Part shown: positions 42,996-53,197 of the stretch, in pieces
Layout of the letters: the number at the start of each line of letters is the position of its first letter
Position numbering within the stretch: the first letter of the stretch is position 1
Assembly: GCF_030272615.1 (NCBI RefSeq)
Contig: NC_081415.1
Coordinates: forward strand, 267,207,425 to 267,271,424
Reading direction: 5' to 3'
DNA: 64,000 nucleotides
Origin: Cryptomeria japonica
Lineage: Eukaryota > Streptophyta > Pinopsida > Cupressales > Cupressaceae
The notes under the pieces: generated by a model
The model's database searches: none
Told to the model about the DNA's origin: nothing
The model's input: only the letters and a program-made list of their open reading frames with translations
Translations under genes and position numbers: made by a program

Positions 42996-45900
42996 AATTT
43001 CACTCCTGACCCTTCCAAAGGGTCCAGAGCGAAATTCTCCATAAGACATTCTACTTTGACCAAAACCTAGAACTAACACATTCCCAAGCTTGAATGAAGG
43101 TAAAAACACTTGTTTGAATGAAGAAATGTGAAATGAAGTCAGGATCTTGGCCAAGAATAGGGATTTCGTTCCTAACCCTTCCAAAGGGTCCAGAGCGAAA
43201 ATCCTTGAAGACCTCAAATTCTCACTTATCAAGGCCAAATTTCTAGTTCCTAAGGCATGTTTGAAGGTATTTTTGAATGTTCTAGCCTTGTCAAGATTGA
43301 AAGATGAAGGATTTTAGTCAAGAAGATGAATTTCGCTCCTGACCCTTCTAGAGGGTCCAGAGCGAAATTCTTGAAAACACTCATTTTTACTTTAGCAAGA
43401 GTCAAGACCAAGGTGGAGATGCATGAGAAAGGATCTATGTTTGCCTCCCAAAGAGGATGAAAATAGGAAAAGTCAAGGATCCAACCCAAAACATGATTTT
43501 CGCTCCTAACCCTTCCAAAGGGTCGAGAGCAAAAATCTTTGTAGCTCTCATTTCCTTTCAAATTTTGACTAAGTGTTGGTTTCTAGGGCATGTTGGGGGA
43601 TGAATTGGTATGTTCTTGCCTTGAGATGGAGTTGATTGATTTTGAAGAACAAGATTTTGGCCTAAAGGAGAATTTCACCCCTAACCTTTCCAAAGGGTCC
43701 AAAGCAAAATTCATCATAAACTTCATTTGCTACCTTGTTTGACCTTGAAACCTTCTTCCTCAGGTGGAAAATGATCTAAGTTTGCTTCTTGAAGTGGTTT
43801 GAAGTTTGAAAAGTGAGTAATCTAGCCTAGAATGAGATTTTCGCTCCTGACCCTTCCAAAGGGTCCAGAGCGAAAATCTTCCTAAAGCTCATTTCCTCCC
43901 TAGTTTGACCAAATTTTAATTTGCAGAGCATCTTGAAAGGAAGGATGGACATGTTTGGACTTTGGAAATGTGCGAGAGCTTTGAAAAAATGAAGGATTCT
44001 AGCCAAGAAGGTGAATTTCGCTCCTGACCCTTCCAAAGGGTCCAAAGCGAAATTCCTTGCAAGCCTGTTCTTTTGACCTTGTTTTGGCTTAAGACCTTAT
44101 CCCTTGGGTGAAGAATGATGCCTAGTTGTCTTCTAGAGTGCATTGGAGTTGAAGAAATGGAGAATCAAGCCAAGAATGAGATTTTCGCTCCTAACCCTTC
44201 CAAAGGGTCCAGAGCGAAAACCCTCCTAGACCTCATTTCTTTCCTTATTTGGCCAAATTTTGATGTCCAAGGCATATTGAAAGAGAGAATGGGCATATTG
44301 AAATCCTTAAGGACATTTGAAAAAGTTGAGGAATGAGTGTTTTAGCCAAGGAAGGAAATCTCGCTCCTGACCCTTCCAAAGGGTCCAGGGCAAAATTCCT
44401 TACAAGCCTGTATTTTTTACCTTGCTTGAGCTTAAAACCTTGTTCCTAGGGCGAAAAGAGATGAAATATCACCTTGCAAAGAAGATTGGGATTGAAAGAA
44501 TGATGATTTTGGGCTAGAAAAGGAAAATCGCTCCTGACCCTTCCAAAGGGTTCAAAGCGAAATTGTGCAAAACCTATCTTTTCCCTCAAATTTATGCCAA
44601 GTCTAGTGTGGGTCAAGATTAGAGGTGTCTTTAGGCATGTCCTTGAATGGTCAATAATTATCAAGTTTGAAGGAATTAAGCCAAATGATGAAAATCGCTC
44701 CTGACCCTTCCAAAGGGTCCAGGGCGAAAATTCTTCAAACACCTATTTTCCCTTGCAAAATCAAGTCAAACTTGGGTTGGATGTGAGAGGAGAAGTGTTT
44801 TCTAGCCTTTTGAGGTGAATGCAACTTGAAATGATGGAGGAATAAGCCTAAATTAAGAAATTCGCTCCTGAACCTTCCAAAGGGTCCAGAGCGAATTTTC
44901 TCTAAATCACCTTTTTTCCCAATTTTGTGCCAAGCCAAGTGCTGACTAAGGTGAGTTTTGATGGGAGAGGTCCTCAGGAATGACTTTGACTTAGCAATGA
45001 TTATCAAATTTGAAGAAATTGAGCCAAAAAGTGATTTTCACTCCTGACCCTTCCAAAGGGTCCAGAGCGAAAATCTTAAAACCACCTATTTTCCTTGCAA
45101 GTCTAGTCAAACGTTAGGTTTTAATGGCTTGGATGGGTGCGAGGAGAGGTGTTCTTGCCCTGTTGAATTTGATTGAGGACAAATAATGAAGGAGTAAGCT
45201 CAAGTCAAGATTTTCGCTCCTGACCCTTCCAAAGGGTCCAGAGCGAAAATCCCAATTCCACCTATTTTCTTTGCAAGGCAAGGTAAAATTTTGATTTTTA
45301 TGGCCTAGAGAGGAGGGAGGCAAGGTGTTCTAAGTCCTGGAGGTGATTTGAAGTTGAAAGGATGAGGAAATAACCCTGAAACAAGATTTTCGCTCCTGCC
45401 CCTTCCAAAGGGTCCAGAGTGAAAATCCTAAAATGTACATATTCCTTTCAAATTTATGCTAAACCATGCCTAGGCCAAGATGAAAGATGCCCTTGAGATT
45501 GCCCTTGAGTTGATTGTGGTCTCCAGAAATGATGATTTTGGGCTAAAGGAAGAAATTCGCTCCTGACCCTTCCAAAGGGTCCAGGGCGAAAATTCTTCAA
45601 TCACCTTTTTCTCCTTGCAAAATTAAGTCAAACTGGAGTTGGATGAGAGAAGAGAAGTGTTTCCTTGCCTTGTGAAGTGATTTGAAGTTGAAATGATGGA
45701 GAAGTGAGCTACAAACAAAAAATTCACTCTAGACCCTTCCAAAGGGTCTAGAGCGAAAAACCCTAAAACCACCTTTTTCCTCAAGATTTGAGTGAAGTCA
45801 GGCCTAAACAAGGGTGAGAGATACCATTTGGATTGCCTTGGATAGACTCTTGACCATCAAAGATGCATATTTTGAGCTAAAATTGGAATTTCGCTCCTGA

Positions 45901-46435
45901 CCCTTCCAAAGGGTCAAGAGCAAAATTCTGGATGGGTCCTGTCCCTGGCTAGGTTTTGAGCAAATTTGACCTTTTGGCCTTGTGAAGATCAAACCAATGT
46001 TGCCAAGTTGGGAAGTGGACTCAATGTGGGGGAGTCCAGATGAATTGAAGTGAAGGGAGTGTAAAATGAACCCTAAAGAAGGAATTTCGCTCCTGACCCT
46101 TCCAGAGGGTCCAGAGCGAAATTCCCAAAATCACCTAGTTTGCCCATGAGGAAGGTCAGGTTGTAGATTCCTAGCCTTTGGTGAGGAGAAGGATAGTGTA
46201 TGCTTTCCTTGGTAGACATTTTGGAGTAGAGACATGATGGAATTTGTCCAAAAATGCAAAATTCGCTCCTGACCCTTCCAGAGGGTCCAGGGCGAAATCT
46301 TTTGAAACTATTATTTTTCACCTTGTTTGGGCCAGGCGAGGAGCTGGTTGTGAGGTAACAGTGAAAAGAGGTCCGAGTTGGCCAGGAATGCTAATTTCGC
46401 TCCTGACCCTTCCAGAGGGTCCAGGGCGAAATTCT
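42996..46435 (+). repeat. Hairpin array of element C (21 copies)
   Basis: Starts near 42996, 43162, 43330, 43497, 43671, 43836, 44014, 44183, 44360, 44526, 44693, 44860, 45034, 45208, 45385, 45553, 45719, 45887, 46084, 46259 and 46394. Arms are TTTCGCTCCTGACCCTT and AAGGGTCCAGAGCGAAA, with a 3-base loop. Steps are mostly 165-178 bp. Spacers also resemble each other (TTGAAG, GCCAAG, CCTTGCAA words), so the unit is a roughly 168-bp monomer whose hairpin is the best-conserved part. Confidence 0.93.
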
Positions 46436-46568
46436 TATAGGGCCTATCCCTGGAAAGAGTCTTGAACTAACTTCATTTTAATATCTTTTGTTGATGATTT
46501 AAGATGTGAAATACTATGTTGAAATGAATTTATTATGTCATTAATCATCTTTTGATTTGTTTTTGCAG

Positions 46569-46775
46569 ATGAAAGAAGATCAAGCCAAGACAAGGATGAC
46601 CTTCTCCAATCCAGCATCAACAAGGACGGCCTTCTCCAGTCCAGCATCAACAAGGACGGCCTTCTCCGATCCAGCATCATCAGGGATGACCTCTTCCAGT
46701 CCAGCATTTGAAGGAAAGGTACACCATCCATCCTGCACATCAAAGACAAAGGAGGTTAAAGCAAGGGTTCATTGA
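46569..46775 (+). CDS. Collapsed 68-aa ORF of element C
   Basis: After TTTTTGCAG the ORF starts MKEDQAKTRMTFS, which resembles MKEDQKTEEV inside the B ORF. It then becomes three to four copies of a nine-codon repeat (NPASTRTAFS type) before a stop. The rest of the long ORF is absent. It looks like a decayed relic in which a 27-bp minisatellite replaced the body; the same minisatellite begins in E at about 56386. Confidence 0.5.
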   Translation: MKEDQAKTRMTFSNPASTRTAFSSPASTRTAFSDPASSGMTSSSPAFEGKVHHPSCTSKTKEVKARVH

Positions 46776-47056
46776 AGAAGCAGACAGTTCCAGAAGAGTT
46801 AACTAAAGTTAGCTTCTCAGCATCATCAAATTGAATATCTACCAAGTTGCAAGTGTCAGACAAGGTGGCATCCCAGTCATCACTCCTCCAGTTGGATTGG
46901 TCCACCTCAACGTGTCCAGATTCAATGTACCTGACTCATCAAAGATGGCACAAACTTCGATGTACCTACCCCGGTTATCCATTGGTCGAATATTCCAGAG
47001 AAGATGTGTCCAAATAATGCAATTATTTCATTGGTCAGAATTGAGTTGGTTGTAAC

Positions 47057-47145
47057 AAACCCTAATTAGGGTTTTCATTGTAAAATCTCGGCCATTGATC
47101 TAAAATTGATATGAGCCATTGAATTGTATTGAGAGCGCTATATAA
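47057..47145 (+). promoter_or_regulatory. Telo-box palindrome and TATA box of element C
   Basis: AAACCCTAATTAGGGTTT at 47057-47074 and TATATAA at 47139-47145, an 82-bp offset. GGCCATTGATCT lies between them, as in E. Confidence 0.7.
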
Positions 47146-48018
47146 GCCCTGGCTCCTCATTTGTAAAGGCTAATAGTTAGTCAGTAGTTAGAAGGTAAAT
47201 AGTTAGCTAATATTGAATAGTCAGTCGTTAGAATAGCAATTAGTGTAGAATAGAAAGACAAGGCAAGAAATTGTTGCCAGTGATTGTAAACAAACTCCAT
47301 TTTCATTGAAGTTATGGTGAAGTGTGTTGTTTCGTTGCAATATGCTTGGTCTCTTGTTGAATCTTCATTTTAGATGATAGATAATTAAATTGAATGAAAG
47401 AAGTTGTTGAATGCACCTGTGTGGAATTCGTCTAATCCATACCACTAGCCTTTTGCTAACTGTAAGAGCACCTTGCGTGGTCAACTGGCATAAAACAAGC
47501 TTAATTCCGAGTCATAGCACCTCTGTTGTTCACACATTATCTTGAATGGTGATCAGTATCTGATGGTGTACGATTTGGATATATTTGGAAGCATCCCTTA
47601 GAAGATCGCACTGAGTTGGTGTCGAATTGTTCAAGCTTGATGGTGAGACCCAGCCCAGTAGGATTCCACCTAGTCGTTCATCCATCTTCTTGCATTCTAG
47701 GTCTTAGAGTAGGCTTTCTGAACCTTTCATCTTTTGATATTTCTTTATATCTCAACTAGTAGATAGGACTTGTGATTCCAGCAAATCAGACATTCAGTCA
47801 TCAAGTGTAAGTCCCCTTGTGATTCTAGCAAAATCACATCATAGCACAGAGAGCTTATCCACGAGTAGAGATCCTACATACAAGAACCTTGAAGTTGCCT
47901 CGACTGATCCTTTGGCGAGATCTTCAGCAGTCGAGAAACTTTGCTCGAGAGAGGATAAGGTACCTTTAGGTATTTTATTCTGTGTTTGCATGTGCATAAA
48001 AAACACATCAACAAGGGG

Positions 48019-48223
48019 CAATTCCATTTTTTAGCAAGGAGAATACCTTGGAGAGCTGCCATTGCTTCTGCTTTATGGTTTGTTTGGCTCCCTATTGGGA
48101 CAGCAACCATTTCCTTGCAAATGCCTTTATCATCTCTAAGAATAGCTCCACAACCCGCAAGGCCCAGGTTACCTTTTGAAGCACCATCAAAATTGACTTT
48201 GAACCAGCCATGAGGGGGGGTTT
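48019..48223 (-). pseudogene. LINE RNase H, N-terminal half
   Basis: The minus frame reads TPPHGWFKVNFDGASKG, then GCGAILRDDKG and HKAEAMAALQGILLAKKW. It includes the catalytic Asp (NFDG) and Glu (KAEA). It joins upstream to 60421 (LEARW, then Q) if element D and one GCCAC duplication are removed, with the frame kept. Confidence 0.85.
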
Positions 48224-48629
48224 GCCACTGTTGTGACCTTTTCCACACATCGCCCCATTGCAAATGGGGACCCTCTCTTTTCCTGCTTTCTAGGATTTTG
48301 TTAGTATCCTGTGACCTTTTGTTGCAGTTTCACCAAGCCTTGTCCAGCTCAGAGCATTTCAGGCCCTGAAGATTGAAAGTTAGTTTTTGCAAGTTATGTG
48401 ATTCCGAAGTGTGAACACCACCAGAGTGCTTAGAGAGGCCAAAGGACAAAGATCGCGATTGATTTGGATGAATTTGGACAACTTTCTATTTTTAGAAAGT
48501 TTGCTTTTTTGCTTTTTCCTATTTTTTAGGAAGTTTCGTTTTTGGCCTTTTTAGCCCGATCCCCGGTATGGCTATTTTTAGAAAGTTTTCCCTATTTTTT
48601 AGGGATGTCTGCTTTTTGCTTTTTCGGAA

Positions 48630-49090
48630 GGGAAACCTAGGGTTTACACTTGTGCCACTGACTTGCTTCGACCGGAACTCAAAAATTCCAAGTTTTGACC
48701 TAAAAAGCTAAATCCTTAGATTTTAGGCTTTTTGCTTTTTCGAGATGCAAACCTAGGGTTTACACTTGCACCATTGACCAGCTCCAACCAAATCTCGAAA
48801 ATTCCAAGTTTTGACCTAGAAAAGCTAAATCCCTAGATTTTAGGCTTTTTGCTTTTTCCGGGATGCAAACCTAGGGTTTACACTTGTGCCACTGACCTGC
48901 TTCGACCGGAACTCGAAAATTCCAAGTTTTGACCTAGAAAAGCTGAATCCCTAGATTTTAGGCTTTTTGCTTTTTCCGAGATGCAAACCTAGGGTTTACA
49001 GTTGTACTACTGACCTGCTTCGACCGGAACCCAAAAATTCCAAGTTTTGATCTAAAAAGCGGAATCCCTAGATTTTAGGCTTTTTTGCTT
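48630..49090 (+). repeat. Tandem repeats of about 125 bp in D (four copies)
   Basis: Each copy has AAACCTAGGGTTTACA, then AAAATTCCAAGTTTTGA and ATCCCTAGATTTTAGGC followed by a T-rich GCTTTTTGC block. Confidence 0.85.
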
Positions 49091-49234
49091 TTTCAGATGA
49101 TCCACCTAAGCACGGATTTCAAATTTCAAGTTAATCCGGTTAAATTAGATTAAACTGTGAAATTTTGAAATTTCTTTGAAAATTCTTCTAAGTCTGGCTA
49201 ACAAGGGTTTTGAAGTGTTTCTGCAGGTTCAAAC

Positions 49235-50110
49235 CCCATCATGAAGGCTGAGGAGGCCATGTGGGCGCCTTGCCTAAAGTCCGCCATGAGTTTGGAGGTC
49301 ACATGGGTGCCCACTCCAAAGTCCGCCCCACCTAAGGAGACCATGGAGGAGCAAGGGTCAAAGTCCGCCATGCCTTAGGAGACCATGGAGGAGCAAGGGT
49401 TGAAGTCCGCCCAAGTCTATAGAGGTCACATGGGTGCTAAGGTGGAAGTCCGCCCAAGGAGGAAGGAGACCATGAAGGCGCTAAGGTTGAAGTCCGCCCA
49501 AGGAGGAAGGAGACCATGAAGGCGCTAAGGCTAAAGTCCGCCCCACCTTGATGGAGACCATGGAGGAGCAAGGGTTGAAGTCCGCCCAAGCAAGAAGAGG
49601 GGCCATGAAGGAGGTAACTTGAAGTCCGCCATGGCTTGAAGGGGCCATGAAGAGGCCAAGCCAAAGTCCACCAAAGCTTGAGAAGCCAGGAAGGGGCTAA
49701 GGTTGAAGTCCGCCCAAGAGGAGGGATGCCTAAAGTCCGCCCTAGGAGATGTCTCCAAAGTCCGCTCAAGGTGGGAGTGTAGTCCAAAGTCCGCTCAAGA
49801 TGGAGAAGATACCAAAGTCCGCCATGGGTTGAAGGGGTCATGAAGGAGCTAACAACAAAGTCCGCCCAAGCTTGCCAAGTGTTGGGAGCAACCTCCAAAG
49901 TCCGCCATAGGCTAGGAGGGTCCATGGGTGTCATAGCCAAAGTCCGCCCCACCTAGAGAGGCCATGGAGGAGTCAACACCAAAGTCCGCCAAGGTAAAGG
50001 AGGCCATGGAGGAGTCAACATCAAAGTCTGCCCCAATGCCTTAGTCAAATTTTCATGTTGATGGAGGCCATGAAGGAGTTCTAGCCAAAGTCCACCATAC
50101 CCTGGAGATG
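49235..50110 (+). repeat. AAAGTCCGCC short-period repeats in D
   Basis: More than fifteen occurrences of AAGTCCGCC or AAGTCCGCT, every 40-60 bp, with GAGGCCATGGAGGAG or AAGGAGACCATG between them. Long minus-strand ORFs (49437-49952) only reflect this repeat. Related words (AAACTCCGCCCC, AAGTCTGCCCC) occur in element A at 23930-24060. Confidence 0.85.
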
Positions 50111-51047
50111 TGTTTAAAGTTCGCCAAAATTTGAAAAAGATGGAAATAAAATTCGAAAAATCAACCTACACATGGAAGATCAAACAAAGTCAACATGATG
50201 TCACAAAATCCACAGAGATTTTAAAATTAAATCCAAAATGAAGAAATATCTAAATAAAAAAAAATCCTCAAAATAAATCCAAAATGGAAAGTTTTTTTTG
50301 AGAATATTGAGAGAATATTAAAAATTATTGAGATATTAATTCAAAATGGAAAGTTTTTTTTTGAAAAGGAATATTGGAAGATTAATAAGGATTTCGAACT
50401 CCAAAGCTGGAATAGAAAGTTTCTAAAAAGAAAATTCATGGATTGTCATATATTTTCCAACCTCAACCAAAATAGAAAGTTTCCAGAGAAGAACATTGGA
50501 GGATTAATTAATATTTTGAACTTATAAACCAAAATAGAAACTTTTGGAAGATATTTTCAAAATTGGAAACATAGCGAAAAAACTTTCTAAAAGAACTGGA
50601 GATGAAATTAGAAGTATTATCTTAAAGATTTCTACTTGAGAATTTGACCTTGCTGACAAATACTTCATTTTAACTTCATTATTGCATCAAAGAGTTCGAA
50701 ATTACTAAGGAAAGCTTGGTGAAAGTTCAGTTCGAAGAACATCTGGACAAGGATTTTGACTTTTTTTTTGGAAGCTGGATAATCGCTTTAGACCAGATTT
50801 TTTGCGGATTTTTGGAAAATAATCAAGCGCGAGAAAATTATTAAACCTTCGTAAAATTTTCTGAATATTTTTGAGAGGACTTCTAGCCCTGTTTCTGCAC
50901 ATTCGAAGGTAAAATCAAATTCAAAATGCAGATTTAATGGATTTTTCTGAATATTTTCAAGAACTTGAGAAATATTTTTTTCAAAATTTTTTGAAAAAAA
51001 ATAAAATATTTTTTTGGCTAAGTATGAAATTTTTTCGAAAATTTAAA

Positions 51048-51310
51048 CACTTGATGGTGACTTCAACCAACCTTAAGGCTGAGGGTCTAGAGGTGAAAAT
51101 TCAATTTTTTTGGCTAAGTATGAAATTTTTTGAAAATTTTAACACTTGATGGTAACTTCAACCGACCTCAAGGCTGAGGGTCTGGAGGTGAAAATTCAAT
51201 TTTTTTGGCTTAGTATGAAAATTTTCGAAAGTTTTAACACTTGATGGTGACTTCAACCAGCCTTGAGGGTTTGGAGGTGAAAATTCAACTTTTGTGGCTA
51301 AGTATGAGAG
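51048..51310 (+). repeat. About 95-bp tandem repeats in D (three copies)
   Basis: CACTTGATGGTGACTTCAAC (or a variant) starts at 51048, 51143 and 51238, each followed by GGTGAAAATTCAA and GGCTAAGTATGA. Confidence 0.85.
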
Positions 51311-51431
51311 TGAAAAAATGGAAATTTTTCCAACACTTAGCCATTTCATGGCCCCGTTATTTTTTTTTCAAAATTCTGCAGAATTTTTCTAACTTAAAGT
51401 TTTTATCATTCATCTGCAGGTCCTAAGCACC

Positions 51432-52743
51432 ATGAAGTTCCAGGTAGATAAAGATGCTCCTCCAGAGTCAAGGATGACTTCCAAGTGGAAGAACATCAGT
51501 GACACCAACCTTGGACACATCAATCTGAGGGAGTTTAAGAAGTGAATGTTTGGTCTGGACAACCTTGTGCCTACCACCATTGCGCGGAAAATGATGAAGA
51601 GTGGTATCGTGCACGCTGTCGGCTTCCTCCCCACCATGCAGTGCAATGAACTAGTAGTTGAATATGCCAAACACTACAACCCCATCAGTAAGGATATTGT
51701 TGCACCTGATGGAAGAGTGTTGGCGAATGTTAGCGATGAGGCCATCAGAGAGGCCTTCAGGATCCCTGAGTACCACAACACAGTATATATGACCAAGGAC
51801 GAAGCTGACAGTCTGTACCATGATCACCTGGAAGAATATGATGCCATAGTTAATCATTCCTGGCTAGCCAAGCCGAGGAAGGGCGCCTCTAACCTCAAGA
51901 GAAAAAGTCTAGTGCGAGCATACTTCAAGGAGGACATTGGGGACATGATTGTCTTGCTCAATAGAATAATAGGAAATCCTCAAGGAGCTCCATTCGAACC
52001 CTGGATGTATTATTTCATTAATGAAATAATCAATGGAATAAAAATGATAGACTGGGCCCGTATGATCAGCGACAGTTTAGACAGCCAGCTAAGGAATCTG
52101 GAGGCAAATAGGACTTTCTTCATGAGTTCTTACTTGTTCTATTCTTTAGCCAGGACCTACAGGTACAGAGGTCTCACTTGTAGAGGAGAAGTTGGGAACA
52201 AGGAGAACCAATTTCCGGTATATGATTGCTATCCCCAGCTACATATGGAGGAGAAGTTCCATTTCAAAAGGGTGAATGATGCCTTCCTGATGCACATTAC
52301 CCGGACCCTTCAGGGTGGCCTGCACCAAAGGCTCTCTCAAGAGTCTATGGACTTCATCGATCAGTTCGGGTGTTGGTACATCCAATATCCAAAATTCACT
52401 TACCTTTGAATTCAAGGATTCTCTGGTCCTCCATACAAGCTTCCAGCTTACCCTACCAACCGAGTGGTGTTGCTCGAAGTTGTGAGACAATTGGAGGAGT
52501 ATATAGTGATTCAAAGGGATAAGCAGAAGAAGGCAGGGACATCCTCACTTACAATTGGTAATGGGCTAGAAACATGTCCATCATCACAGGCTGCAGCTAC
52601 CGCTGAGAAAGAACTGGCCTGGTATCCCTTCTACCAATACAAGGCAAGAAAAGATTTCGATCCATTCCATAGGATAAAGAATTTCGAAGGGTCAACGTTT
52701 GAGCACAGACTGGATCTAGAAGACTACTGGGCTAATGCAACTG
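51432..52743 (+). pseudogene. Long ORF of element D, N-terminal part
   Basis: Begins at ATG 51432 after CATCTGCAG. Motifs shared with the B ORF: MTSKWKNISDTNLGHINL, then SGIVHAVGFLPTMQCNELV, AKHYNPISKDIVAPDGRV, SDEAIREAFRIPEY and PFEPWMYYFINEIING. Two in-frame TGA stops (51543, 52407) break an otherwise single frame. The ORF runs into element E at 52744 and resumes after it. The function is unknown; no catalytic motif is visible. Confidence 0.7.
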
Positions 52744-53197
52744 TGTTGTGACGTATTCACACATCGCCCCATTGAAAATGGGGACCCCTACTTTTTGCTT
52801 TCTAGGGTTTGTTTTTCTAGGTCTTTTAGGGTTTTGTCTGTTAGCCTTTGCAGAATGAGTGTTGTCGAGGGGATCATTGGATAGCAGGTTATGCTTGAGT
52901 TAGGTCAAGTTGGTGAGTGAAGTCTGGAATGTCCTGATCCTGAAATTTGGCTAAGTCTGGAATGTCCTGATCTTGAAATTTGGCTAAGTCTGGAATGTCC
53001 TGATCCTGAAATTTAACTAAGTCTGGAAAACTAAAAATCCTCCAAAAACTAGATTTTGCAATATAGCTCGTGGAAGTCCAAAACCACTCTCAAACATCTT
53101 GAAAGTATATATGGAATATAACTTAAAGTATAAGTGATATTTCTTATACTTAAATGTTATATTCCATAAAATGATCCTGATGGAGAGTCTAAAATGT

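Larger units (their letters stand above)
42424..48013 (+). mobile_element. Element C: 5.6-kb LTR-like element
   Basis: TATTGTGACA ... CACATCAACA, with identical flanks AGGGG (42419-42423 and 48014-48018). Inserted in a LINE RNase H gene, antisense to it. It contains a long hairpin (42893-42964), 21 small hairpins (42996-46435), a collapsed ORF (46569-46775), a telo-box palindrome (47057-47074) and a TATA box (47139-47145). The internal promoter seen in B and E is missing. Confidence 0.88.

Noticed and set aside
42993-46321. Many minus-strand ORFs with recurring peptides such as RSGPFGRVRSE, ALDPLEGSGAK and LWTLWKGQERN (also 53620-55239).
   Set aside because: They are the three-frame translations of the same small hairpin repeat; no conserved flanking protein sequence exists.
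49437-49952. A 171-codon minus-strand ORF with repeated Leu-Gly-Arg-Thr segments.
   Set aside because: It only reads the AAAGTCCGCC tandem repeats in reverse; no start context or family resemblance.
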